Assembly: GCF_900476375.1 (NCBI RefSeq)
Contig: NZ_UPPP01000133.1
Coordinates: forward strand, 1-64,000
Length of the DNA stretch: 64,000 bases
Direction of reading: 5' to 3'
Source of the DNA: Allolucifera butyrica
GTDB taxonomy: Bacteria; Bacillota; Negativicutes; Sporomusales; UPPP01
A model generated the notes under the pieces. The model saw nothing but the letters and a program-made list of their open reading frames with translations, made no database searches and had not been told where the DNA came from. Position numbers and translations under genes: made by a program. Positions 10,225 to 18,863 of the stretch are shown piece by piece (within the stretch, counting starts at the first letter, position 1; each line of letters opens with the position of its first letter).

Positions 10225-11332
10225 TTTTCCCCACCTGTTCCGCTACCTGTACGGCATCCCCGTCTTTGAGCTGGTTTACATTACTGATTAGGACGGAGTC
10301 ACCGGCCTTTAGCCCGGATTTAATTACCATGCTGTCACCCGTTACCGCGCCAACGTCAACTGGATGACGCACCGCTTTATTATTTTCCAGGGTAAAAACA
10401 TAGTACAAACCCTGTTTTTGAACTACCGCAGCCTGCGGCACCGTTAATACCCGGACTGCTTCACCCGTTGCCAGTTGCACTTTGGTAAACATACCCGGCT
10501 TTAAAAGTCCCGCCGTATTATTGATCCTAATTTTCGTGCGAAACATCCGGTTGGCCGTGCTGGCCGCCGGATTCATCCGTTCCACCAAACCGTCAAATAT
10601 TTTGCCGGGATAGGCATCCACAGTAGCCGCCGCTTTCTGGCCGGCCTGGACGCGGCCCAGATCTTCCTGTTCAATATTGACCACGGCATATACCGTATTA
10701 ATATTTTCCACAACCATCAACGGCGTTCCGGGTGAAACCACCTGGCCGACAGTCGCCGTCTTGTTGGCGACAACGCCGTCCACAGGGGCCGTAATAACCC
10801 CGTACCCGTACTGTTGTTCCGCGCTGTTCAGACTTGCCGAAGCACTGGACAAATCCGCCTGGGACGATTTTAATTTGGCATCGGCCGTTTCGAGCTGCTG
10901 CTCGGATATTGCGCCCAGATCATAAAGCTTTTTATACCGCTTATAATCGGCAGCCGCAAAATCATAATTAATTTTTACTTTCGTAACAGCGTCCCGGGCC
11001 GTGCGAACCGAATTGGCCTGTTCCACACTTTCCAGTTTTACCAGTGGGTCGCCCGCTTTAACCGACTGTCCTTCGTGCACAAGCACCGTCTCAATCCGTC
11101 CGGCAATCTTGGCGCTGACCGCAGCCGCTGTTTGCCCTTCAATCGAACCATCCAGCTTTAATTGGGGCGTCATGCTTACATACTGGATTTTCTTGATTTG
11201 GACGTTCACCACACCGTCATCCGCCGGCGGCTGATTTTTAGCGCTGGAAAATGCCCCGCTCCGGAATGCCGCCATCAATGCAACAAATAGAATCACGGGA
11301 AGAATCCAATACTTTACTCTGAACCGTTTCAT
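10205..11332 (-). CDS. RND efflux periplasmic adaptor (membrane-fusion protein)
   Basis: 375 residues from the chosen ATG. One N-terminal hydrophobic anchor (about 8-27) is followed by the biotinyl-lipoyl-like half motif (AAAVSAKIAGRIETVLVHEG), an alpha-hairpin of about 75 residues, the second lipoyl half (VITAPVDGVVANK) and beta-barrel domains. The longer reading frame starts inside the TetR operator and has no ribosome site; the ATG at 11332 has AGGAGG at 9 bases. The adaptor bridges the RND permease encoded downstream to an outer-membrane channel. It probably belongs to one transcript with the permease and is repressed by the TetR protein encoded just upstream. Confidence 0.92.
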   Translation of the reverse strand: MKRFRVKYWILPVILFVALMAAFRSGAFSSAKNQPPADDGVVNVQIKKIQYVSMTPQLKLDGSIEGQTAAAVSAKIAGRIETVLVHEGQSVKAGDPLVKLESVEQANSVRTARDAVTKVKINYDFAAADYKRYKKLYDLGAISEQQLETADAKLKSSQADLSSASASLNSAEQQYGYGVITAPVDGVVANKTATVGQVVSPGTPLMVVENINTVYAVVNIEQEDLGRVQAGQKAAATVDAYPGKIFDGLVERMNPAASTANRMFRTKIRINNTAGLLKPGMFTKVQLATGEAVRVLTVPQAAVVQKQGLYYVFTLENNKAVRHPVDVGAVTGDSMVIKSGLKAGDSVLISNVNQLKDGDAVQVAEQVGKNETDGN

Positions 11333-11377
11333 CCCATTGTTCCTCCTCTTCCGGTTTCGGCCAATCCTGTCCTTCAC

Positions 11378-11405
11378 ATCACATACCTACCGGTCGGTAT
11401 GTGAT
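11378..11405. promoter_or_regulatory. TetR operator upstream of the adaptor gene
   Basis: A 28-base near-perfect palindrome: arms ATCACATACC and GGTATGTGAT flank the centre TACCGGTC. The 20-base core CATACC-TACCRGTC-GGTATG recurs at 12061-12080 in front of tetR. Two copies beside a tetR gene and its target operon are the classic autoregulated arrangement. Confidence 0.85.
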
Positions 11406-11437
11406 TTCCGCCAATGATCCTGTCGTGGCATTTCCCG

Positions 11438-12025
11438 CTACTTCCGGTCAAGCAATTGCCAAAGGTTGTCCATCATTTGTTTTCGCAGCAGCGGCGTATT
11501 CAATTGTTCACCCAGTGAATTCTGACCATTCAGCATGGTCAGAATGAGGATCGCCAGAGCGTGACTGTCCAGGTCGGACCGAATTTCACCCTGCTCCATG
11601 GCCTGCTTAAGCTTCGTCTCAATTGCCTGGCAGAACAGAGCGTGATTGCGGTCAATCCGCCCTTGTATTTCCGGGAAATTCTGGATAACTTCCAAAATCA
11701 AACCGGCAAAGTTCAGGCGGTAGTCGCCTTTACGGATGCCAAGCAGTTGATACGTGTACCGCTCCATTTCCCGTTCGGCGATGACCGTATCGAGTATTTC
11801 CCGCACTCCTTGCGAACAGCTGAACAATTCCTGGTATTTTGCCTCAAACCGGTCAAATAAATAGTGCAAGGCCGTGCACAGCACTTCTTCCTTACTGCCG
11901 AAGTAATGATAAATTCCGCCTTTCGTTATGCCTGCCTCCCCGGCAATATCCACAAGGGACACATACTTGTAACCGCGCAGCAAAAACAACCGCAAAGCAG
12001 CAATGGTAATATTTTCTTTAGTCAT
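11438..12025 (-). CDS. TetR-family transcriptional repressor
   Basis: 195 residues. The N-terminal helix-turn-helix (about 1-50: ENITIAALRLFLLRGYKYVSLVDIAGEAG, then KGGIYHYFGSKEEVL) is typical of AcrR/TetR proteins. The C-terminal ligand domain is variable, as usual. It lies directly upstream of the adaptor and RND genes in the same direction, with a palindromic operator on each side. The likely role is repression of its own gene and of the efflux operon until a pump substrate binds. The inducer is not deducible. Confidence 0.92.
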   Translation of the reverse strand: MTKENITIAALRLFLLRGYKYVSLVDIAGEAGITKGGIYHYFGSKEEVLCTALHYLFDRFEAKYQELFSCSQGVREILDTVIAEREMERYTYQLLGIRKGDYRLNFAGLILEVIQNFPEIQGRIDRNHALFCQAIETKLKQAMEQGEIRSDLDSHALAILILTMLNGQNSLGEQLNTPLLRKQMMDNLWQLLDRK

Positions 12026-12060
12026 CGTTTCTTAACTCTCCCGTAAAAAGAATACTTCTT

Positions 12061-12080
12061 CATACCTACCAGTCGGTATG
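12061..12080. promoter_or_regulatory. TetR operator upstream of tetR
   Basis: Palindrome CATACC-TACCAGTC-GGTATG, 36 bases upstream of the tetR start codon. It is the same site as the one at 11378-11405 with one centre change, so the repressor probably binds both. Confidence 0.8.
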
Positions 12081-12164
12081 TGGTTATTATCGCGCAAACC
12101 GTTCCGGCTGTCAATCCAATGCGGCCTGATTTCGTCAAGTAAAATCTAACAGTTTTTACGCCCA

Positions 12165-12193
12165 TTGACAAGGCCGGTGGAAGTCATTAAGAT
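12165..12193 (+). promoter_or_regulatory. Sigma-A-type promoter for metA
   Basis: A perfect -35 TTGACA at 12165-12170, a 17-base spacer, and TAAGAT (4 of 6) at 12188-12193. Transcription would start near 12200, leaving a leader of about 100 bases before metA. Confidence 0.7.
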
Positions 12194-12210
12194 TAAATTA
12201 GATGAAGGGA

Positions 12211-12245
12211 GCATCTGTTTGTATAAGAAACAGGTGCTTTCCTAT
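12211..12245 (+). promoter_or_regulatory. Leader hairpin of metA
   Basis: Ten-base-pair stem GCATCTGTTT / AAACAGGTGC (one G-U pair) with a GTATAAG loop, followed by TTTCCTATATTTT. It lies between the promoter and the metA ribosome site. It may be an attenuator or an RNA-stabilising stem. I see neither the SAM riboswitch nor the T-box core here. Confidence 0.55.
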
Positions 12246-12307
12246 ATTTTAACTGTCTGGAAGTCACAAGAACAACTGATTTCCAAATACATAAGCCGGA
12301 GGTAACA

Positions 12308-13225
12308 ATGCCGATCAAGATTCCCAATAACCTGCCCGCCGCCAATATCCTGGAAAGCGAAAATATTTTTGTCATGTACGAAGACCGGGCCTATACGCAG
12401 GACATACGACCCCTTAAAATATTGCTTTTAAATCTCATGCCGACTAAAATTACTACGGAAACCCAGTTGCTCCGCTTATTAGGAAACTCACCCCTGCAAG
12501 TGGAAGTGGACTTTATCTATACGGCTACCTATGCCCCGACGAATACGCCGCAAGAGCACTTAATCAAATTTTACGAAACTTTTGACGCCGTTCGCGGCCG
12601 CAAATACGACGGCATGATTATAACCGGCGCGCCGGTTGAGCAGATGCCTTTCGAACAGGTGGCTTACTGGGATGAACTTTGTCAGATTATGGAGTGGAGT
12701 AAAACCCATGTTTATTCGACACTTCATATCTGCTGGGGAGCCCAGGCCGGCTTATACTATCACTATGGCATCGCTAAATATGACCTGCCGCAAAAAATGT
12801 TCGGCGTTTTTCCGCATAAAAAGGTTTCCGGCTTCCAGGGCAAACTGTTCCGCGGCTTTGATGATGTTTTTTATGTGCCCCATTCGCGGCACACGGAAGT
12901 CCGGCGGAAAGATATCGAAAAAGTGCCGCAGTTACGCATCGTCGCCGAATCCGATATGGCCGGGGTTTATACCGTTACGGCGCAAAAGGGGCGGCAAATT
13001 TTCCTCACCGGCCACTCCGAATATGATCCGCTCACCCTGAAAGCCGAATACGACCGTGACGTGGCCCAGGGCTTGTCCATCCAAATTCCGCTCAATTATT
13101 ATCCCGGCGACGACCCCGCCCAAACGCCGCTGGTACTTTGGCGCAGCGCCGCCAACTTATTGTTCTCCAACTGGCTCAACTACTATGTCTACCAGGAAAC
13201 CCCCTTCAATCTCTCCAGCTTATAA
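12308..13225 (+). CDS. metA: Homoserine O-acetyltransferase, MetA family
   Basis: 305 residues. It acylates homoserine as the first committed step of methionine synthesis in the cytoplasm. The nucleophile is Cys142 (HICWGAQ), with His236 and Glu238 (LTGHSEYD) completing the active site. Residue 111, just after GAPV, is Glu. In MetA enzymes Glu111 goes with acetyl-CoA and Gly111 with succinyl-CoA, so acetyl transfer is expected despite the usual succinyltransferase name. The ATG at 12308 has GGAGG at 5 bases. It is one of only two plus-strand genes here and converges on eutC with a 10-base gap. Confidence 0.93.
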   Translation: MPIKIPNNLPAANILESENIFVMYEDRAYTQDIRPLKILLLNLMPTKITTETQLLRLLGNSPLQVEVDFIYTATYAPTNTPQEHLIKFYETFDAVRGRKYDGMIITGAPVEQMPFEQVAYWDELCQIMEWSKTHVYSTLHICWGAQAGLYYHYGIAKYDLPQKMFGVFPHKKVSGFQGKLFRGFDDVFYVPHSRHTEVRRKDIEKVPQLRIVAESDMAGVYTVTAQKGRQIFLTGHSEYDPLTLKAEYDRDVAQGLSIQIPLNYYPGDDPAQTPLVLWRSAANLLFSNWLNYYVYQETPFNLSSL

Positions 13226-13235
13226 AAAAGCCGAA

Positions 13236-14015
13236 TCATATCTTTAACTCAACACCGCTTTTTTTCTCCCGCATTAACACTTCTACTAAATTTACAATCT
13301 GCGCACCAGCTTCTACTGCCGGTACACCTCTTCGATGAATATTAGAAATTACCGTTCTTTGTGATTCCGGCTTTAATGTGCTCGATTCATAAGCCATGTA
13401 AGAACTCATACTTTCACCGGTTGCCAAACCCGGTCTTTCACCCACAAGCAATATCGTCACCCTTGCCTGTAATGCTTCACTTATTTTATCCATGGCTGCA
13501 ACCCTGCCATATTTAACAAAGATAGGAGTGCCTATTGTATAACCCTTTGCTGTTAACCCATCCATTATCATAGGATAGATATCTGCTAAATTAGCATTTA
13601 TGGCACAGCTGCTTAGTCCATCGGTTGCTATGATTTGCACCTCAGGATTATGAATACAGTTATGCTTAATATGATCTATCGTTTCCTGTGAGAACAATCT
13701 TCCTAAATCTGGCCTTTTGATATACTGCTCTTTGTCTTCCACTAATGTTTGCACTTTGAAAAATCCAAACTGATCAACGATACTTTCATCGACATAAGAC
13801 CATACTGCATCCATTGCGACCGCATGATCCGCTCTAAATTTCAGTAAGGTTTCCGTTTTACATCTGTCCCCTGCCCTGCCTAACCCAATCCTTGCATTTG
13901 TCGTCTTTTTTAGCCTGGCACAACTTTCTCTATCTCTAGGGCTATCAATCATCACCCGGTCAAAATAGTCAACTGCAGAAATATCTCTTATCATTTCATT
14001 CATACTATTTTCCAC
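13236..14015 (-). CDS. eutC: Ethanolamine ammonia-lyase small subunit
   Basis: 259 residues, matching the core of EutC, which with EutB forms the adenosylcobalamin-dependent enzyme splitting ethanolamine into acetaldehyde and ammonia. Family blocks include ARIGLGRAGDRCKTETLLKFRADHA-type sequence near residue 45, IIATDGLSSCA, and VGERPGLATGESMSSYMAYES. It starts 2 bases after the eutB stop, so the two subunits are translated together. It is the last gene of the eut operon. No terminator hairpin is visible before metA. Confidence 0.95.
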   Translation of the reverse strand: MENSMNEMIRDISAVDYFDRVMIDSPRDRESCARLKKTTNARIGLGRAGDRCKTETLLKFRADHAVAMDAVWSYVDESIVDQFGFFKVQTLVEDKEQYIKRPDLGRLFSQETIDHIKHNCIHNPEVQIIATDGLSSCAINANLADIYPMIMDGLTAKGYTIGTPIFVKYGRVAAMDKISEALQARVTILLVGERPGLATGESMSSYMAYESSTLKPESQRTVISNIHRRGVPAVEAGAQIVNLVEVLMREKKSGVELKI

Positions 14016-14017
14016 TC

Positions 14018-15376
14018 CTAAACTGTAAATAATGAAGGATCTCCGGCCTTTTCTGTCAGTTTGCCGTTTTCCAATATACCCAGTTGTTCCATTCTTTGAT
14101 TAAAATCTTTAATCGGTTTCTTGCCAGTAATGTCCCGCATGGCAGCAACGTCATGATAGCTGGTCGTTTGGTACATTAACATCACATCATCCCCTCCAGG
14201 GATACCCATAAAATATGTACAATCACACGCTGCAAGCAGCAATGCTAAATTTTCCACATCGTTCTGGTCTGCCTTCATATGATTGGTATAGCACACATCC
14301 ACTCCCATAGGCAGACCTGTTAATTTCCCCATGAAATGATCTTCCAGTCCGGCTCTGATCATTTGACAGCCATCATACAAATATTCCGGCCCCATAAAAC
14401 CGACTACTGTATTGACTAAAAAAGGATGATATCGTTTAGCCAAACCATAACATCTCGCTTCCATGGTCACTTGATCCGCACCATGATGTCCTTCAGAAGA
14501 CAGTTCCGATCCTTGTCCTGTTTCAAAGTACATAAAATTAGGACCCCGGGAACTCTTTTTCTCTTTCATCAAATAATATGCCTCATCCATAAGCTGTACC
14601 GTTATACCGAAAGCTGCATTGGCTTTTTGTGAGCCAGCCAGACTTTGAAACATGAGATCCATGGGAGCGCCACTCTCTAGTGCTGCTACTTGACTGGTGA
14701 CATGAGCTAATACACAATTTTGAGTAGGAATATCCCATTTCACCATAAATTCCTTAAATCGATTTAAAACAGCAGATATACTCTCAATGGTATCCACAGC
14801 AGGATTTAATCCAATCACAGCATCACCAATGCCATAACTGATTCCTTCCATCGTAGAAGCCATAATACCAGCTAAATCATCCGTAGGATGGTTAGGCTGC
14901 AGCCTTGACGACAAGGTCCCTTTTTCACCAATCGTCGTATTACAAGTAGCAAGATTGTGTATTTTCTTAGCCGCGTACACTAAATCCATGTTGCTCATTA
15001 ATTTAGTGACGCCAGCGATCATCTCTGAAGTCAACCCATCTTGGATATTCTTGATCTCATCCTCATTTGATTTTAGCAAAAATTCTCTAAAGGCTCCCAC
15101 GGACATGGATTTAATTTTACAAAAGGCTTCCTGGTTAATGCTATCTTGAATCGCTTTCGTAACGTCATCGTCTTCATAAGGAACTACCGGATTATTTCTC
15201 AAATCGCCAAGAGCCACTTCCGATAAAACAACCTTCGCGGCCACTCGTTCGGCTGTATCGTGGGCTGCAATGCCTGCTAAAATATCCCCTGATTTTTCTT
15301 CATTGGCTTTAGCAAGTACTTCTTTTATATTTTTAAATTGATAAGTTCTTCCAAACAGCCTGGTCTTTAACATCAT
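14018..15376 (-). CDS. eutB: Ethanolamine ammonia-lyase large subunit
   Basis: About 452 residues. EutB carries the catalytic TIM barrel: FGRTYQFKNIKEVLAKANEEKSGD at the start, RLQPNHPTDD, GIGDAVIGLNPAVD, FETGQGSELS and YTNHMKADQND are characteristic. The start is uncertain by a few codons. The frame opens at a GTG at 15385, but AGGTGA sits just upstream of two adjacent ATGs at 15376 and 15373, and homologues begin two residues before LKT. It needs adenosylcobalamin, with reactivation by EutA encoded just upstream. Confidence 0.95.
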   Translation of the reverse strand: MMLKTRLFGRTYQFKNIKEVLAKANEEKSGDILAGIAAHDTAERVAAKVVLSEVALGDLRNNPVVPYEDDDVTKAIQDSINQEAFCKIKSMSVGAFREFLLKSNEDEIKNIQDGLTSEMIAGVTKLMSNMDLVYAAKKIHNLATCNTTIGEKGTLSSRLQPNHPTDDLAGIMASTMEGISYGIGDAVIGLNPAVDTIESISAVLNRFKEFMVKWDIPTQNCVLAHVTSQVAALESGAPMDLMFQSLAGSQKANAAFGITVQLMDEAYYLMKEKKSSRGPNFMYFETGQGSELSSEGHHGADQVTMEARCYGLAKRYHPFLVNTVVGFMGPEYLYDGCQMIRAGLEDHFMGKLTGLPMGVDVCYTNHMKADQNDVENLALLLAACDCTYFMGIPGGDDVMLMYQTTSYHDVAAMRDITGKKPIKDFNQRMEQLGILENGKLTEKAGDPSLFTV

Positions 15377-15413
15377 TTCCATCACCTGTTTTTAATCTTT
15401 TAATTAATCTTTA

Positions 15414-16814
15414 CTATTTAAAAATCAACGTTTTTACAACGGTAGGCACAACATTCGCTATTGATTTGCCAATATCAATATAGTCACCATTATTAACCTT
15501 GATTTGATCAATACAAATCACTTTTTTAATGTTATTTGACATATTCATAATGATTTGCCCTAATGCTTTCGCAAAATCATTTTCAACAATTACAATCACT
15601 GGCTGACTACTCGTTGCAAACCCTGCAATGATGGCTTTTGCCATCTCTTTTATTTGCAAATAAGATGGTGATTTGGGACCTTGGAAAGCGAGGGCTACCG
15701 GGATATTTTCATATCGTTTGATTTTTTCACCAACCGCTTTGAACATCTGATCTATATTCTCATCCTCTGTAAGCTTAATAATAGGGATATTTTTAAGAGG
15801 GGTCAGGTCATCATCAAACAAAATGGTACTACCGCTAATTTTTATAGAATGACTACCTGCTCCTATGACGGTAGCCCTAATTTTCTCTCTGGATTCTACA
15901 AGGCGATGTTGATGTTGCTCAAAGGCTTTTCGAATCGAGTATCCTAATAAAGGACCGATATCTCCAAATAGAATCACATCTTTTATGTTGCCTATTTCAT
16001 AATCACTATATATAAATTCAGCAACACCGCCTGAAAACATGATCTTTTCCGCCTCCAGCCCTTTATGCGTTTGACCGATAAATAATTTCACGGCTTCTTC
16101 ATGTAACCTTTGATTGCTGTTTATTTGTACAAGCATCTCAGCAAAAATATCGGTAAGAATTTTTAAGTCTGTCAGTCTAGCCACTGTCCCAACAGCTAAA
16201 TTTAAATGCATACTTTTGATAAATTGAATTACTTTATCTGAAATATAGCGAATCATACCTTGTTGATCAATTTGTATCAACCTCCCACCAATATCTAAAG
16301 CAAAGGAGTCAATCACTTCCCCTTCCCTAAAAATTGCAGCATTGGTAGTTCCCCCGCCAATATCAAAATTAATGACTGTTTCTGTAAAATGCTTAGATGC
16401 TTCAGCAGCTCCCGCTCCATAGCCAGCCAGTACGGACTCTAGATGAGGTCCAGCCGTTGCAACGACAAAATCACCAGCAAAATCCGAAAGAATACTGAGT
16501 ACTCGCTCTGCATTCTTTTTACGGGCTGTTTCCCCAGTAATAATGATTGCACCTGTCGCTATTTCGTGTTTTTGTACACCCGCTTTGTCATATTCAAATT
16601 CAATCATTTCTTTTATTTTTTTTAAATTGATCTTGTCCATTGAAACGAATGGCGTGAAATGGATCTTACTTTTATAAATGATTTGTTTATTTGTAATTTT
16701 TACTTCAGGAATAAGGAACGAAGTAGCTGTATTTTGCACTGTAATTTTGCTAAATATAACTTGGGTCGTCGTTGTCCCAATGTCAATGCCAACACTTAAA
16801 AACTCATCCTTCAC
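15414..16814 (-). CDS. eutA: Ethanolamine ammonia-lyase reactivating factor
   Basis: 466 residues from a GTG start, close to the 467 of E. coli EutA. It is an ASKHA-fold ATPase: LSVGIDIGTTTTQVIFSKI near the N-terminus is the phosphate-1 loop, and VINFDIGGGTTNAAIF is the phosphate-2 loop. It exchanges damaged cobalamin in EutBC. The frame is open for 26 codons upstream, but GGGAGGTGA lies 10 bases before the GTG at 16814 and the conserved domain begins right there. It is followed by eutB after 37 bases. Confidence 0.93.
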   Translation of the reverse strand: MKDEFLSVGIDIGTTTTQVIFSKITVQNTATSFLIPEVKITNKQIIYKSKIHFTPFVSMDKINLKKIKEMIEFEYDKAGVQKHEIATGAIIITGETARKKNAERVLSILSDFAGDFVVATAGPHLESVLAGYGAGAAEASKHFTETVINFDIGGGTTNAAIFREGEVIDSFALDIGGRLIQIDQQGMIRYISDKVIQFIKSMHLNLAVGTVARLTDLKILTDIFAEMLVQINSNQRLHEEAVKLFIGQTHKGLEAEKIMFSGGVAEFIYSDYEIGNIKDVILFGDIGPLLGYSIRKAFEQHQHRLVESREKIRATVIGAGSHSIKISGSTILFDDDLTPLKNIPIIKLTEDENIDQMFKAVGEKIKRYENIPVALAFQGPKSPSYLQIKEMAKAIIAGFATSSQPVIVIVENDFAKALGQIIMNMSNNIKKVICIDQIKVNNGDYIDIGKSIANVVPTVVKTLIFK

Positions 16815-16915
16815 CTTATATTTTTCACCTCCCGGGAGCAGCATAAATAGGAAAAAAGAGCCTAACCCGAATGCCTGAAACGAACATAACATTCCTAATT
16901 AGACTCTAGTGCGGT

Positions 16916-18346
16916 CTAAAAGTTGGGACCCTTAAACCACTTACGGGCACTAACCATATAATAAAATATCAATAAAACGGTTACGCCCAGCATCGTATAC
17001 CCAGTTATTTCATTAGGCGGCGCTACAAATAATACGGTAATAAAAAGAATCCAGATTAAACCGATCGCGTTAGCCGGCATGCTCCATTTACCCAAGTGCC
17101 ATGGCCCATTGTTCTGCGCTGTCCAGGAACCATTCAGTTGAGCACGGAATTTCAAAAACAAGGGAATCCCGTAGGATAAATATAACGCTATGGTACTAAT
17201 GGAAACAATGATGGAATAACCACCGCTATAAACTGCCATCAAAAAAGCTACAACTACTGACAACCAAATTGCCGAAGCTGGCGAGTGAAAACGTTTGCTG
17301 ATACTGGACCAAATTTTTGATTTAGGCATTCCACTGTCACGGGAAAAAGCAAAAATCATGCGGGAATTGGAAGTGACAGAGGAAAGACCGCAAAACCACA
17401 TTGCTAACGTTACCAGCCATAGCGTGGCTCTTCCAGCCCAACCGCCAAGTGCCTGTTCCACTACATAAATAAACGGATTACTGGCGCCGGCTACTTGACC
17501 GGCATCACCGATAGTGCTGGTAATGACAAACAACATGAAAAATCCAAAAACAGCCGAAATTAATACCGACAGGTATACACCCCAAGCCGCTTTTACCCGT
17601 GGATTAACGGTTTCTTCCACAGTATGCGCGGAAGCATCGTACCCGGTATACGTCCATTGAGCCTGCAACAAGCCTAGCAGGAAAGCCCACCAATACGGGT
17701 ATTCACTGGTTGTAAAACCTGTTTTAAAAACAGAACTCACATCATGATGCGGACCGAAAAGCAAAAGAGCGCCAACCAGAACTAAAACACCAATAATGTG
17801 ATAAGTGGCACTAAAATTATTGAGCCAAGCTACTACTTTAATACCAACATGATTCAATAAACCGTGACTTAATAAAATGCAGGCATAAATCAGCAGAAAA
17901 TGATTCCAGTCTTCTTTAATTCCTAATAACGGCGCTAGAAACTGCGCCGCACCAAAATCAATCCCTGCAGTAATGGCAAACTGACCAACCATATTGAACC
18001 AGGCTGTAAACCAGCCCCAACCAGTACCACCCAAAATAGTAGCCCAATGATATAACGCACCGGAAGTAGGGATGGCGGAAGTTAGTTCGGCAATTCCTGC
18101 TGCCACCAATAATGTGAAAATAGTTGCCAATGGCCAGCCAATGCCAGTCACAGCCGGCCCCCCCATACCAAATCCATAGCCATATAGAGTTACCGCGCCA
18201 GTCAAGATGGAAATAATGGAAAAAGAAATAGCAAAATTAGAAAATCCCCCCATATCGCGCAATAGCTCTTGCGTATAGCCAAATCGTTGTAAGTCATTAG
18301 CATCTTTGTTTATTAGCGTTTCTTTTGGGTCATCGTAATGAGACAT
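16916..18346 (-). CDS. APC-superfamily permease, probable ethanolamine uptake
   Basis: 476 residues with about 12 transmembrane segments and the APC entry motif (GGFSNFAISFSIISILTGAV), close to the amino-acid/choline transporter branch. A family match to an amine or amino-acid permease is seen. Ethanolamine as substrate is inferred from its place between the first operon gene and eutA. The classical EutH carrier is absent from the locus, so this protein probably replaces it. A ribosome site AGGGAGGAAG precedes the ATG. Confidence 0.82.
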   Translation of the reverse strand: MSHYDDPKETLINKDANDLQRFGYTQELLRDMGGFSNFAISFSIISILTGAVTLYGYGFGMGGPAVTGIGWPLATIFTLLVAAGIAELTSAIPTSGALYHWATILGGTGWGWFTAWFNMVGQFAITAGIDFGAAQFLAPLLGIKEDWNHFLLIYACILLSHGLLNHVGIKVVAWLNNFSATYHIIGVLVLVGALLLFGPHHDVSSVFKTGFTTSEYPYWWAFLLGLLQAQWTYTGYDASAHTVEETVNPRVKAAWGVYLSVLISAVFGFFMLFVITSTIGDAGQVAGASNPFIYVVEQALGGWAGRATLWLVTLAMWFCGLSSVTSNSRMIFAFSRDSGMPKSKIWSSISKRFHSPASAIWLSVVVAFLMAVYSGGYSIIVSISTIALYLSYGIPLFLKFRAQLNGSWTAQNNGPWHLGKWSMPANAIGLIWILFITVLFVAPPNEITGYTMLGVTVLLIFYYMVSARKWFKGPNF

Positions 18347-18380
18347 ACGTCTTCCTCCCTTACTATTCCTGAATAATTCT

Positions 18381-18566
18381 TTAATGAGTTTCCTGCAACA
18401 ATGCTTTACTGACAGTTGCTCTACTTTTTTTACCTGCAGACGCTAAAGAAAACATTACATGGTTTTCTTCTTTATAATTGCGGACATTATTATTGGCAAC
18501 TACTACAATCGATACGCCAACCAGCAACGCTGTGGCGATAATGATTGCCCCAATGACTATCCCCAT
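18381..18566 (-). CDS. Small single-span membrane protein, first gene of the eut operon
   Basis: 61 residues. MGIVIGAIIIATALLVGVSI opens one hydrophobic helix (about 2-25), followed by a polar cytosolic-type tail rich in Asn, Lys and Ser. The ATG at 18566 has AAGGAG at 8 bases; the frame also opens at a GTG three codons earlier, which overlaps the ribosome site. It is the first gene after the two leader terminators and lies 35 bases before the permease. I do not recognise the family. A helper or regulator of the permease is the obvious guess from position. Confidence 0.7.
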   Translation of the reverse strand: MGIVIGAIIIATALLVGVSIVVVANNNVRNYKEENHVMFSLASAGKKSRATVSKALLQETH

Positions 18567-18604
18567 CTCTCTCACTCCTTTCTTACTGTTTTTATCAGAT
18601 TAAA

Positions 18605-18664
18605 ATAAAAAAGCCCATTATAGCTAAAGTAATATTACTTCAACGATAATGGGCCACATTGCCC
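18605..18664 (-). promoter_or_regulatory. EutV (ANTAR) antiterminator hairpin with overlapping terminator, gene-proximal copy
   Basis: On the minus strand, stem GGGC, loop AATGTG, stem GCCC (18664-18651). The hexaloop has A at position 1 and G at position 4, the signature recognised by ANTAR RNA-binding domains. Its 3' arm is also the 5' arm of a terminator, GCCCATTAT / ATAATGGGC (18654-18613), followed by T6. Forming one structure excludes the other, so EutV binding should permit readthrough into the eut genes. A second small hairpin GCTG-AAG-CAGC lies 11 bases upstream, but it lacks the hexaloop expected for the first hairpin of the pair. Confidence 0.8.
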
Positions 18665-18720
18665 GATATTAAAATGCTGCTTCAGCTTTTATTTATCATT
18701 TTCATACTATAGAAGAAAAT

Positions 18721-18776
18721 AAAAAAGCCTAATAGGAATGTCAAAAACTCAACATTCTTACCAGGCTTTAATGCCC
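18721..18776 (-). promoter_or_regulatory. EutV-type antiterminator/terminator leader, promoter-proximal copy
   Basis: On the minus strand, GGGC-ATTAAA-GCC(T) at 18776-18763 runs into a 16-base-pair terminator stem with one mismatch (18767-18726) and T6. Stem and flanks match the other two elements (AATAT, then GGGC), but loop position 4 is A where G is expected. It may therefore bind EutV weakly or act as a plain terminator after eutV. Two such elements in tandem would give stepwise control of the operon. Confidence 0.65.
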
Positions 18777-18801
18777 TAATATTCCTTTTTAAAAAAGTTC
18801 T

Positions 18802-18830
18802 AAAATAACCAAGTAAACGATCACTGTCAA
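18802..18830 (-). promoter_or_regulatory. Promoter of the eut structural operon
   Basis: Minus-strand TTGACA (18830-18825), a 17-base spacer, then TATTTT (18807-18802). It begins 34 bases after the eutV stop and directly precedes the two leader terminators. The eut genes can therefore be transcribed apart from eutVW, with output set by antitermination. Confidence 0.65.
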
Positions 18831-18863
18831 TAGCATTTATTATTTTTCATAATAATGCACTGA

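Noticed and set aside
12194-12307. SAM riboswitch or T-box in front of metA
   Set aside because: The leader of about 100 bases contains one simple hairpin; the conserved core elements of either class are not seen.
18667-18690. First ANTAR hairpin (P1) at GCTG-AAG-CAGC
   Set aside because: The loop has three bases rather than six and lacks the A1/G4 pattern, so I note it only as a candidate and do not count it as a proven P1.
18567-18863. Cobalamin riboswitch in the eut leader
   Set aside because: No B12-box-like sequence; the leader is explained by a promoter plus two terminator/antiterminator hairpins.
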